Assembly (NCBI GenBank): GCA_011523795.1
Contig: WTFY01000006.1
Coordinates: 1-64,000 of the forward strand
Origin: Gammaproteobacteria bacterium
GTDB taxonomy: Bacteria; Pseudomonadota; Gammaproteobacteria; UBA4575
Direction: 5' to 3'
DNA length: 64,000 nt
Numbering within the stretch: the stretch's first letter is position 1; every line of letters begins with the position of its first letter. Shown piece after piece: positions 56,264 through 64,000 of this stretch. The translations under genes were made by a program, and so were the position numbers. Under the pieces are notes generated by a model. The model was given only the letters and a program-made list of their open reading frames with translations. It was not told where the DNA came from and ran no database searches.

Positions 56264-58627
56264 GTGGAAAATCTCGATGAACTGAAGCAAGAGATCAAGA
56301 TACTGCGCCAGAGCATATCCGGGCTAAGTTCAGCCATACTGCGTATCAGTGCGAGCCTTGAAGAGACCACTGTTCTGCACGAGGTGGTCGACAGTGCCCG
56401 TACGCTGACTAATGCCCGTTACGGCATGATCACGACCATCAATGAAGATGGACAGGTTCAGGACTTCATCACCTCCGGCCTCACACCGGAAGAGCACCAG
56501 CAGTTTGTCAATTGGCCGGACGGACCGCGACTGTTCGAACACTTCCGCGATCTTGCGTCACCTCTGAGGGTGTCTGATATGCCCGCCTTTATCCGTTCAC
56601 TCGGCTATTCCTTAGACCACCTGGTGTGCCCTCAGACGTTTCAGGGCATGCCGATGTGCCACCAAGGCGAGCATGTCGGAAATTTTTATCTTGGCGACAA
56701 GGAGAGTGGACAGGAGTTCAACGACAAAGATGAAGAGATTCTCATACTGTTTGCTTCGCAGGCGGCAACGGCCATTGCCAATGCGCGGACACACCGGAAG
56801 GAACAGCAAATGCGTGCGAACCTCGAGACCCTGATCGACACCTCTCCGGTCGGAGTCGTGGTCTTCGATGTCCCAACCTTAAAGCCCATGTCTTTCAATC
56901 AGGAGGCAAGACGGATTGTTGAGGATCTGCGAATACCAGGTTACCCCATAGAGCAGTTGCAGGAATTTATCACCGTCACACGTGCCGACGGACGCGAGAT
57001 TGCCCTCGACGAGTTTGTGCTTGCGCGGGAACTGAACACCAGCGGGATAGTGCGCGCTGAAGAGGTCGTGTTCTCCATCCCGGATGGGCGAAATGTCAAA
57101 ACGCTGATCAATGCCACACCGGTCCATGGCGAGGATGGTACGACCACATCGGTGATCATCACCATGCAGGACCTGGCACCACTGGAGGAACTTGAACGTC
57201 AGCGAGCCGAGTTTTTGAGCATGGTGAGTCATGAGTTACGGACACCGCTCACTTCCATCAAGGGCTCGACGGCCTCCGTGCTAGGTGCAGGGTCGCCACT
57301 TCCTCAGGCCGAGATGCGGCAACTCTTCCACATCATCGACCGGCAGGCCGACCATATGCGGGGTCTCATCAGTGATCTATTGGATGCAGGCAGTATCCAG
57401 GCCGGTACGTTGATGGTTGAACCCGAGCCTTCAGAAGTTGCTGATCTGGTGGACCGGGCAAGAAATACATTCATAAGTAGTGGTGGCCGACACACCCTCC
57501 ACATAGATCTCCCACCCGATCTGCCTCGTGTAATGGCTGATCGGCAACGCATCGTCCAGGTCCTAAGCAACCTTTTTTCCAATGCTGCCAAGCACTCTCC
57601 CGAGTCGTCACCTATCCAGGTCAGCGCGGTACTCGATGGCGTGCACGTTACGATTTCTGTTTCAGATAAAGGCCGAGGTATCCCGTCCGATCGGTTGCCT
57701 TACCTGTTCAGCAAGCATGCCGATGTAGCAGGTCGCGATGGCGAACCCAGTGCCGTGAGAACTGGCTTGGGTCTGGCGATCTGCAAAGGACTGGTCGAGG
57801 CACACGGGGGGCGTATCCGGGCAGAGAGTGGAGGCACAGGCCAAGGTGCACTGTTTACCTTTACCATTCCAATAGTAGAGGAGGCCAGCGATGGTGTATC
57901 AACGGTCAGACACCAGGCAGGTACGCGCCTGCAGGAAGAAGATGAGAATCTCCAACGTATTCTGGTAGTGGACGACGACCCTCAGATACTACGCTATGTA
58001 AGAGATGCACTTTCTGCGGCGGGCTACGCCCCGCTTGTGACGGGCGATTCAGCGGATCTTTCCCATCTTATAAAAACAGAGAAGCCCCAACTGGTCCTGC
58101 TGGACCTGCTGCTACCCGAACGGGATGGCATCGAGTTGATGGAAACTGTTCCTGAACTTGGCAACATACCGGTCATTTTCATCTCCGGATACGGTCGGGA
58201 CGAGACGATCGCGAAGGCTCTGGGGGCAGGTGCTGTCGACTACATCGTCAAGCCTTTCTCACCAACAGAACTCACGGCAAGGGTCTCTGCAGTCTTGCGC
58301 AGGCAGCACAAGCCCGAGCCCTTCCAACTGGGGGATTTAGTCATCCACTATGAGCAACGCCAAGCGACTGTGGCAGGTAGCCTGCTGGAGTTGACGGCCA
58401 CTGAGTTCAATTTGCTCAGCATACTTTCCCTTAATGCAGGACATGTCATGAGTTACGAATCTTTACTGCATCAGGTATGGCGCGGTCGCAAGACAAGTGA
58501 CCCGGAGGTAGTGCGTGCTTTCGTAAAAAAACTGCGTCACAAACTGGGTGATGATGCATCCAGTCCAACCTATATTGCTACAGTACGCGGGATCGGCTAC
58601 CGCATGGTCCTACCGGTTGAGGAGTAA
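56264..58627 (+). CDS. Hybrid histidine kinase fused to an OmpR-type response regulator
   Basis: A 787-residue cytoplasmic sensor that also carries its own DNA-binding output. Order: short coiled coil (~1-25), GAF domain (~25-180; YGMITTINEDGQ), PAS-like domain (~190-310), HisKA with phospho-His H323 in SHELRTPLTS, HATPase with NLFSNAAKHSP and GLGLAICKGLVEAHGG, then a receiver domain with D614 in LVLLDLLLPERDG, and a C-terminal winged helix (~690-785; LTATEFNLLSIL, YIATVRGIGYRM). No transmembrane segment is seen. The GTG start has GGAGGG upstream. A kinase, receiver and promoter-binding domain in one chain is uncommon. The target genes are unknown; no partner regulator is adjacent. Confidence 0.9.
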   Translation: MENLDELKQEIKILRQSISGLSSAILRISASLEETTVLHEVVDSARTLTNARYGMITTINEDGQVQDFITSGLTPEEHQQFVNWPDGPRLFEHFRDLASPLRVSDMPAFIRSLGYSLDHLVCPQTFQGMPMCHQGEHVGNFYLGDKESGQEFNDKDEEILILFASQAATAIANARTHRKEQQMRANLETLIDTSPVGVVVFDVPTLKPMSFNQEARRIVEDLRIPGYPIEQLQEFITVTRADGREIALDEFVLARELNTSGIVRAEEVVFSIPDGRNVKTLINATPVHGEDGTTTSVIITMQDLAPLEELERQRAEFLSMVSHELRTPLTSIKGSTASVLGAGSPLPQAEMRQLFHIIDRQADHMRGLISDLLDAGSIQAGTLMVEPEPSEVADLVDRARNTFISSGGRHTLHIDLPPDLPRVMADRQRIVQVLSNLFSNAAKHSPESSPIQVSAVLDGVHVTISVSDKGRGIPSDRLPYLFSKHADVAGRDGEPSAVRTGLGLAICKGLVEAHGGRIRAESGGTGQGALFTFTIPIVEEASDGVSTVRHQAGTRLQEEDENLQRILVVDDDPQILRYVRDALSAAGYAPLVTGDSADLSHLIKTEKPQLVLLDLLLPERDGIELMETVPELGNIPVIFISGYGRDETIAKALGAGAVDYIVKPFSPTELTARVSAVLRRQHKPEPFQLGDLVIHYEQRQATVAGSLLELTATEFNLLSILSLNAGHVMSYESLLHQVWRGRKTSDPEVVRAFVKKLRHKLGDDASSPTYIATVRGIGYRMVLPVEE

Positions 58628-59333
58628 AGACCTCTCCTGTTCGGGTGGGGCCAGGAGTGATGGGCCTGATTGAGCCACTGTGCAATCATGATGTCTGCTT
58701 GTCAGTGAGCTAAAGGCATCCGTATCCAGCGTATCATCCGGAGAGCGCCATAGAAGCGTTTGTTGTACCCGTTTTCGTATCGCTGTCCGGGTCAAACAAA
58801 ACGCTCACTCAAGGCCTCCAGAAATGAGAAGTCAACTGTAACCGTGTCTTAACCGTGATGCGCTGGCGTGAATGTTCCTCGGTCACGGTAGGCATTTTGC
58901 AGCGGCGTCTCCTAATGAGGGTGTCATGGTTTTGTCGTAGGGGCGCTGGTATGTGTACGGGCTTGGTCTGAGGCCACATGCTTGCAGTACACCCGAATTT
59001 TTCCATTGCCTAATCTCACTGGGGTCAGGAGCTGGCTGCAACCCCGTTTTCATGTAGGTTCATATAATAATCACGATATTTCCCATATATGTCACAACAA
59101 GTTCATAAAGATTTTGCTAAAGTCGATAGTAATCACTGCTTGTTTGCCGTGGCCTGTTCACAGGCATGCCGCGTGAAGAAGGTTAAAAAGGTTCAGCAAC
59201 AGGATGCGCCTGGTGTGAAGTAGCTGTTGCTCCGCAAACTCTGTGGCTGTCGAGCATCTGTGCCGAGAGGCAGCTTTTGCTCTTGTCCACGAATCGAGTA
59301 GAGCAAGTGCCACGTGAAATCTGGGAAACCGTT
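58628..59333. other. Gene-poor stretch after the hybrid kinase
   Basis: About 700 bases. A hairpin CTCCTG/CAGGAG (58633-58638 with 58651-58656) follows the kinase stop and may aid termination. A 44-codon frame at 59089-59223 (MSQQVHKDFAKVDSNHCL) has no ribosome-binding site. Other frames look random. I see no RNA gene. Confidence 0.4.
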
Positions 59334-59370
59334 ATGAATCCAGACCGGCGTATTTGCTATAGCACTGATC

Positions 59371-59811
59371 TTGACAGGTGTGCTGCCCAAAGCAGTTCTA
59401 GCCAGTGGAGGTGGCTGCGGATGTCAAGTTGATTGCCTGGAAAACGACTGGCTGATCAACGCAGCGAAGCACTGTAGCTGGCATAAACCCCAGGCAGACG
59501 TAGACGCCAAGTCTGGGCTCCTGCCTGGATTCAGCGGGGTACTCCTGGGTTCGGTCAGATGGCTTGAAAGCGGCCTTCGTGACAAAAGGGGGATGATCCT
59601 GACGAAACTGAAGCTGAAGGCATGGGAAGCCGCCCCGAAAATCCCGGAGTATTCACCCAGGGTATGGCGCAGAGACGCCGCGGGTAACTACATGCGTTTT
59701 TCTGACTTTGGGCTGGATACCCATTACGGCTGGTTCGTAGATGAAGATGGCTGCGCGTTACACATCACCATGCATCCGGATTACCCCGGCTTGCAGGAAA
59801 ATGAAAAATAG
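59371..59811 (+). CDS. Predicted exported protein of unknown family, start disturbed
   Basis: The frame encodes ~146 residues: a hydrophobic stretch, a cysteine-rich GGGCGCQVDC segment, and a C-terminal domain with VWRRDAAGNYMRFSDFG and YGWFVDEDG. In frame upstream lies VFAIALILTGVLPKAVLA, a good signal-peptide core, but without a normal start codon. An ATG at 59334 (MNPDR) would join it if one base near 59346-59350 were removed, so a frameshift may have broken the signal peptide. TTG at 59371 is the only standard start in the open frame. A decayed paralogue lies at 55795-56019. Confidence 0.5.
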   Translation: MTGVLPKAVLASGGGCGCQVDCLENDWLINAAKHCSWHKPQADVDAKSGLLPGFSGVLLGSVRWLESGLRDKRGMILTKLKLKAWEAAPKIPEYSPRVWRRDAAGNYMRFSDFGLDTHYGWFVDEDGCALHITMHPDYPGLQENEK

Positions 59812-59887
59812 GGTTGTGCGCCGGTGAAGCCTGGTGTTCTTCGAGTGCCGCTTCTCAACGGGTGAAGCTGGCGCACGCTTGTTTCAG

Positions 59888-60112
59888 ATGGCCATCAAGT
59901 ACACCAGGCGGGGACGTTATATCTGGGACCATGTAGACCTGGACGAACGCAACCAGCCAATCCTGTTCAAGCGTCAAGTCAAGAGCCTCAGGCGCAGGGT
60001 CTGGGACTATATCTGGCAGACCTTGGCAGCGCTCATCATATTCTGCATGATCGGTGGCACCGTGTGGCTGGTCGGGACACTGCTGGCCAGCTCTGCGGGC
60101 CAGGGCATGTGA
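59888..60112 (+). CDS. Small membrane protein, hypothetical
   Basis: A 74-residue frame starting MAIKYTRRGRYIWDHVD, then basic KRQVKSLRRRVWDY and one hydrophobic helix near the C-terminus (ALIIFCMIGGTVWLVGTLLA). A GTG at 59834 could add 18 residues. The layout of soluble start and C-terminal anchor is plausible, but there is no clear ribosome site and no family. Confidence 0.45.
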   Translation: MAIKYTRRGRYIWDHVDLDERNQPILFKRQVKSLRRRVWDYIWQTLAALIIFCMIGGTVWLVGTLLASSAGQGM

Positions 60113-60248
60113 TTCCCGCATTCAATGACTCGATACATGCATGGCCCGTGGGCTTTCCGGGAAGTGAGAAGTCCAGAGCCACCCCGTTGGCATAGGCCCA
60201 CAAGTCCACCCCTTTCACAGACTCGGGATTTTTGCCTGTCCCCGGATC
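60113..60248 (-). pseudogene. Remnant of an IS3-family transposase (OrfB)
   Basis: The minus-strand frame contains VDLWAYANGVALDFSLPGKP and then THACIESLN-like residues (PTGHACIESLN). This matches the catalytic end of IS3-group OrfB, whose usual form is WAY..G..L.FSRPGKPTDNA.IESFNGR with the third acidic residue in IES. Only about 45 codons remain, with no terminal inverted repeats or other transposase parts seen nearby. Confidence 0.65.
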
Positions 60249-60371
60249 GTGCGCGGAGCCCCGTATTCCCGGACCGCCCGGTTCACAATCCCGGCCCAGG
60301 GAGTACTCCCGTAAGCTATCGCTTCCCAGTCTTCGAGCCCAATGACGGGAAGGCAGAAAAAAGCCTCAAGA

Positions 60372-60701
60372 TCACGGGATACAGCGAAAGATTGCAAAAA
60401 CCTGCTGTCCGTTCTCTACACTTGTGATTGGTACAACCGTGTCTCCACCCATGTGAATGGCACTGTTTCGGGCCAGTATCTGAAGTTGTTTTGCAACACT
60501 GGATGACTGTTTCGGGACAACGTTCAGAATTTTCTGGTTGACGCGGACTGTTGTGGTTCCACTTTTCTGACAGCTATTTACTTCGTCCAAATTCAGGACG
60601 CGAGCTTTTGCCCCGTCCCCAGACAATTTGATCGTCGCACACGAGGCTAGGAGGAGCAAAACTGCGATTGCCAAGCCTGCACTGAGAAGTTTAGTAGTCA
60701 T
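60372..60701 (-). CDS. DUF4156-like small lipoprotein
   Basis: A 109-residue protein with lipoprotein signal (MTTKLLSAGLAIAVLLLLAS then C). The mature part has a conserved pair of cysteines (VNSCQKSG; IFRCIP) and LQILARNSAIHMGGDTVV, the pattern of DUF4156 proteins. Probably in the outer membrane; no function is known for the family. It stands alone between the IS3 remnant and the dipeptidase gene. Confidence 0.75.
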   Translation of the reverse strand: MTTKLLSAGLAIAVLLLLASCATIKLSGDGAKARVLNLDEVNSCQKSGTTTVRVNQKILNVVPKQSSSVAKQLQILARNSAIHMGGDTVVPITSVENGQQVFAIFRCIP

Positions 60702-60869
60702 GGATGGAACTGATGTAGGAGCCGGAATGCGTTTCTAAACCCATGATGCTTGTGCAGCATACACTACAGAGCGAATCTAGGAAATACAGCGTGAAAGATT
60801 TTGAATCTATACATCTGTCCATTGGGTATTCAGCTTTGCGGCCGCATCAACTTATGCTGTATTTAAAAT

Positions 60870-62027
60870 TCAGCGAATCATTGAAGGCAAATTTTCCAGC
60901 AAGAGGCGTCTTACGTTATCTCCCATCACCTTTCTTATTTGTGGCTCTGTGAACCCTGCATCCAGCAAGGCCTGGGTTAAATCAATCATGTTGGCCACAT
61001 CAAAGGGGGTTTGTACATTGCCATCGAAATCTGAGCCTAGGGCCACATGATCCTCGCCAACGAGGTCAATGACGTGCCGGACGGTGTCGATTATGCCCGT
61101 GACATCTGAGGTACAAACTGCATCTGTCCAAAACCCGACTCCAACGACCCCTTTGCTTTCAGCAATCTGTTTGATTTGCCCGTCGGCGAGATTTCTCGGT
61201 GAGTGATCACAAATGGCTGTAACGCCCGTATGAGTGGCTATGACAGGGCGGGTAGAGTGTTTAAATATGTCATCGATTAATGCAGGGGATGCATGGGAGA
61301 TATCGATGAGAATGTTCAGTCGTTCCATTTCCTTCAATACCTCGAGTCCGAACTCTGTGATTCCTCCTTTTTCCAGGCCATGTGCAGAACCGCCCAAGCG
61401 GTTGTCGAACAGATGAGCAAAGCCGATGATCCTGATTCCTGCATCAAACAGTCTTTCAACATTCTCCAGGTCACCTTCCAAGGCATGCCCACCTTCCAGG
61501 CTCAGAATTCCGGCAGCAAGTCTACCTCGTGACTGCTTGTCTTCGATGAACTGCTGTAAATCCTCTTGATATCTGATGATACGAAAAGAAGGTACGGCAG
61601 CCTCCAAATCATGGAGTTTTTGCGATTGGTATATTGCGCGTTCGTACAGGCTGTTCCATGTGTTTACAGGCCAGCGCTGGGCAATGGACAGTAACCTGAT
61701 GTTGTCCGTGCGATCGTCATTCCTAAACAAATTCAGGTTTTTTGGCACCTTGGTGACAATGGAGAAAAGCTGCAGGCCAAGATTTCCTTCCAGCATGCGG
61801 GGGACATCGACATGTCCATAGCTGTGCCTGTTTCTTAAATCACGGGCCCAAAGCAAGGAGTCTGCATGCAGGTCTGCAATAAACAGGGAATTGTGAAATT
61901 TTTGTGTATGCGGGTCGATTGCAACGGGAGTCAAGTGGATCGAGTTGCGTTTTGCATCCTGGTTTTTTGGCATATAGAAAAAGAAAAAGTAGGTAAAGAG
62001 TGCCACGACCATGAGGGCACTTAACAA
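60870..62027 (-). CDS. Membrane dipeptidase (peptidase M19 family)
   Basis: Zinc-dependent hydrolase of dipeptides, related to renal dipeptidase and also active on D-residue peptides in bacteria. The 385-residue product has an N-terminal span (LMVVALFTYFFFFY), so it is anchored with its catalytic domain outside the cytoplasm. Metal and active-site segments: DLHADSLLW, SLEGGHALEG, IDISHASPALIDD, VIATHTGV and LGSDFDG. The start is TTG; an ATG five codons later is possible. The genomic setting gives no clue to the substrate. Confidence 0.88.
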   Translation of the reverse strand: MLSALMVVALFTYFFFFYMPKNQDAKRNSIHLTPVAIDPHTQKFHNSLFIADLHADSLLWARDLRNRHSYGHVDVPRMLEGNLGLQLFSIVTKVPKNLNLFRNDDRTDNIRLLSIAQRWPVNTWNSLYERAIYQSQKLHDLEAAVPSFRIIRYQEDLQQFIEDKQSRGRLAAGILSLEGGHALEGDLENVERLFDAGIRIIGFAHLFDNRLGGSAHGLEKGGITEFGLEVLKEMERLNILIDISHASPALIDDIFKHSTRPVIATHTGVTAICDHSPRNLADGQIKQIAESKGVVGVGFWTDAVCTSDVTGIIDTVRHVIDLVGEDHVALGSDFDGNVQTPFDVANMIDLTQALLDAGFTEPQIRKVMGDNVRRLLLENLPSMIR

Positions 62028-62427
62028 GACAACCTGCCTAAGTCTGCTTTGAGTCGTAATACTGGCTTACCAAAACTTGAACGGGACGACCTATAGTACT
62101 TTTTTGCTCAGTTTCTGTCTGTCTTCGTCTGCAATGGAACGATATGGTCTGTCGCAAGTTGTTTGTACTGTCAAGCCCTTGGGTATGTACCCGTGTTAGT
62201 GAGAGAGTTGGAGCGATAGTTTCCGGCACAGGCGGTCGTTGATCCAGCGAGTGAGCGAGGTCGAATGCGGTGATACTGGCAGGCCCGTAGCTGATGCGAT
62301 AAGCCACCTTGGTTTACAATTGGAATCACCTGACTACTGTATCCCAATTTTGGAAGTCCACCTATAGTTAAAATTTCAAGCACAAAGGGTCTATGCCAAG
62401 CCTTGACAAATCCGGTAGCATCACATC
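62028..62427. other. Divergent intergenic region between dipeptidase and amidohydrolase
   Basis: About 400 bases carrying the promoters of two divergent genes. A minus-strand frame at 62038-62307 has no ribosome site or recognisable domain. I could not define -35/-10 pairs with confidence and saw no repeat. Confidence 0.4.
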
Positions 62428-63513
62428 ATGAAGATCATCTCGCTGGTCATAACCTTTGCCGCTAGCGCTGTATTTACCTTTGCCGGGCTGGAGGCGGGTG
62501 CCACTTCGGAAACAGTTGATGGTGAAACCATCACTTGCTACGACAGGACCGTGCAGCCTAGTACGGCAGTCGTAGATGCCCACTTGCACTTCCGTCCGTT
62601 TGGAGGCAGGGCACTGCCATTCGAGGAGGTAGTTCAATATCTTGAAAAAGCCGGTGTGCAGTACGCAACGGTGTATGGCATCGGCCAGATGTTGCCAATT
62701 TCATCATCATGTACATACTATCTTGACTGTCCCGGTACGCCGGTAATGCCTACGTTAAAGAATGACTTCTTTAACGCCGTGAATTACATATCCAAGGGCT
62801 CGGGAACGGTCCATATGACACTGTCCATGAGCTTTCCAAACCTTGGCCAGCCGGATACCGTGCTCGATGGCATGCGGCTGCTGGACAGGGAGTTTCCCGG
62901 GCTGTTCAAATGGATGGGTGAAGTCAACATGGTGAAGCAGGCGCTGTTTGGCAACCACCGTCTTGCCATTCCCATATCCAAGATCGCGAAATGGGAGCCG
63001 TTCATGGCCGAGCTGCGCAAGCGCGATATGCCCATCGCTATCCACTCGGATCTTGGAAGTAACGAGGAACCCACCCGCTACCTGCCCTGGATCGAAGAGG
63101 CGTTGCGCCTGTACCCGGACAATAAAATCATCTGGATGCACCTTGGCCTGTCTCGCGAGCTGACCACAATCGAAGCGGACCGGCACATCGCGATCCTGCA
63201 GTCCCTGCTTGACCGCTATCCGAAACTGATGCTTGACATCGCCTGGCGGGTGATAGATGACCATTACTTCTCGGACCCCGGGTTGCGTGCGCAGTACATT
63301 CCCTTTCTGAACGCTTATTCAGACCGCATTCTGCCCGGATCGGACTTTTTGGCGTCCAGCAACAAGAGTTTCGAGGTGTACCGGGCAGAGCTCGAGGTGA
63401 CCAGCCGGATCATCCGTCATCTTGACGACGATGCATTCAGGAATATCGCTCTTGGCGAGAATTACTTCAGGCTGCTTGATCTGGATAAGCGTGCACCTAA
63501 AATATGCCCTTGA
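62428..63513 (+). CDS. Exported amidohydrolase-family metal-dependent hydrolase
   Basis: A 361-residue TIM-barrel hydrolase with an N-terminal signal peptide (MKIISLVITFAASAVFTFAG). The metal ligands expected of the amidohydrolase_2 group are present: HLH in VVDAHLHFRPFGG, His in PIAIHSDLGSNE, His in IIWMHLGLSRE, and the Asp in LPGSDFLAS. Members of the group decarboxylate or hydrolyse aromatic acids and lactones; the exported location makes the substrate hard to guess. Convergent with the barrel gene at the window end. Confidence 0.8.
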   Translation: MKIISLVITFAASAVFTFAGLEAGATSETVDGETITCYDRTVQPSTAVVDAHLHFRPFGGRALPFEEVVQYLEKAGVQYATVYGIGQMLPISSSCTYYLDCPGTPVMPTLKNDFFNAVNYISKGSGTVHMTLSMSFPNLGQPDTVLDGMRLLDREFPGLFKWMGEVNMVKQALFGNHRLAIPISKIAKWEPFMAELRKRDMPIAIHSDLGSNEEPTRYLPWIEEALRLYPDNKIIWMHLGLSRELTTIEADRHIAILQSLLDRYPKLMLDIAWRVIDDHYFSDPGLRAQYIPFLNAYSDRILPGSDFLASSNKSFEVYRAELEVTSRIIRHLDDDAFRNIALGENYFRLLDLDKRAPKICP

Positions 63514-63520
63514 GCTGTTT

Positions 63521-64000
63521 TCACGGGTGACCGAACCGGTAGGTGATTGCCAGGCGGATTACCCCGAGCGCGTTGTCGATCTTGTAGGGACAGGGCTTAT
63601 GCAGGCCGCCGGGTCCGCAGCGGTTATTGCCGGAATGGTTCACGTGGTGGGTGCTGCGCCCAAAATCCATGTACAGGCCCTCCAGGCGCACGTCCCAGGC
63701 CCTGGTCAAGTGGGTTTCCAGTCCTGCCCCGGCCACCCAGCCTACCTCGGTCGTGTGATCGCTAAAGGAATCGTCCGGGTCGACATGGGGGGCAATATCA
63801 CGTCCTGAATCGATGTCGGTGACCGAGCGGTTGACCCTGGACAGTGCCATCCCGGCAGTGGCAAAGAGTAATACCGGTCCCATCGCATGTTCCACGCCCA
63901 CCCGCGCACTGGCCACCCAGCGAAATTCCACCTCGACCGTTTCATCCAAGCCCTCGGGGTCCACCCGGTTCGAGCGAGCCGTCATGTCCCCGAGCATGCC
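63521..64000 (-). CDS. Outer-membrane beta-barrel protein, 5' part beyond the window
   Basis: About 160 C-terminal residues are visible and the frame is open at the window edge; the ATG at 63997 may be internal. Alternating strands such as ASARVGVEHAMGPVLLFATA and VGWVAGAGLETHL, and the terminal LAITYRFG ending near the C-terminus, fit an OmpA/Omp25-type eight-stranded barrel. Two cysteines (CGPGGLHKPC) lie in a late loop. Confidence 0.7.
   Translation of the reverse strand, partial: GMLGDMTARSNRVDPEGLDETVEVEFRWVASARVGVEHAMGPVLLFATAGMALSRVNRSVTDIDSGRDIAPHVDPDDSFSDHTTEVGWVAGAGLETHLTRAWDVRLEGLYMDFGRSTHHVNHSGNNRCGPGGLHKPCPYKIDNALGVIRLAITYRFGHP

Noticed and set aside
60125-60427. 100-codon plus-strand frame rich in Pro and Arg
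   Set aside because: It overlaps the IS3 remnant and the end of the lipoprotein gene on the other strand and shows no start signal or family.

Overview
The window reads as chromosome of a gammaproteobacterium outside the Enterobacterales. The core is GC-rich, and several gene orders are typical of the class: ppiD-fabI followed by an NppABCD/Yej-type oligopeptide ABC transporter (as in Pseudomonas), mltD-methyltransferase-rnhA-dnaQ, smpB/ratA/rnfH/bamE/recN/nadK, hrcA-grpE-dnaK-dnaJ-dapB-carAB-greA-ftsH-glmM-tpiA-secG, and a tRNA-Leu(GAG) that in E. coli directly follows secG. The genus cannot be named from the sequence.

Layout. 1-61: 3' part of tRNA-Asp. 0.4-37.6 kb: dense core housekeeping DNA covering envelope quality control, fatty-acid synthesis, peptide import, murein remodelling, RNase H and proofreading, trans-translation, BamE, DNA repair, NAD phosphorylation, the heat-shock chaperone cluster, lysine and carbamoyl-phosphate synthesis, GreA, FtsH, GlmM, TpiA and SecG. 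Heat-shock (sigma-32) promoter matches precede dnaK and ftsH, and a possible structured leader precedes ftsH. 37.6-43.3 kb: an accessory segment between secG and tRNA-Leu with a methyltransferase-HNH fusion, a 33-residue membrane peptide, and a compact mscS/CBS/mgtE operon. 43.4-55.2 kb: an island abutting the 3' end of tRNA-Leu, poorer in GC than the core and carrying near-identical short repeats at both ends but no integrase. 55.2-64 kb: more accessory DNA with a cytochrome b561, a hybrid kinase/transcription factor, decayed genes, an IS3 remnant, a dipeptidase, an amidohydrolase and a partial outer-membrane barrel protein. The rimP-nusA-infB block expected after tRNA-Leu is not in the window.

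The most interesting object is the five-gene island cassette (43,698-54,983). It encodes a C5-cytosine DNA methyltransferase, a P-loop ATPase, a 499-residue protein of unknown family, a 1836-residue protein with a PD-(D/E)XK-like signature and a C-terminal HerA/FtsK-like ATPase, and a MutY/EndoIII-fold glycosylase that resembles the thymine-DNA mismatch glycosylase MIG. Genes 2-5 are joined by 4-base stop/start overlaps. I read it as a candidate modification-dependent defence system in which the methyltransferase marks self DNA, the ATPase/nuclease complex attacks unmarked DNA, and the glycosylase repairs G:T mismatches left by 5-methylcytosine deamination. Its architecture recalls the Dpt part of Dnd systems and MADS, but I know of no described system with this gene set; the functional assignment is inference.
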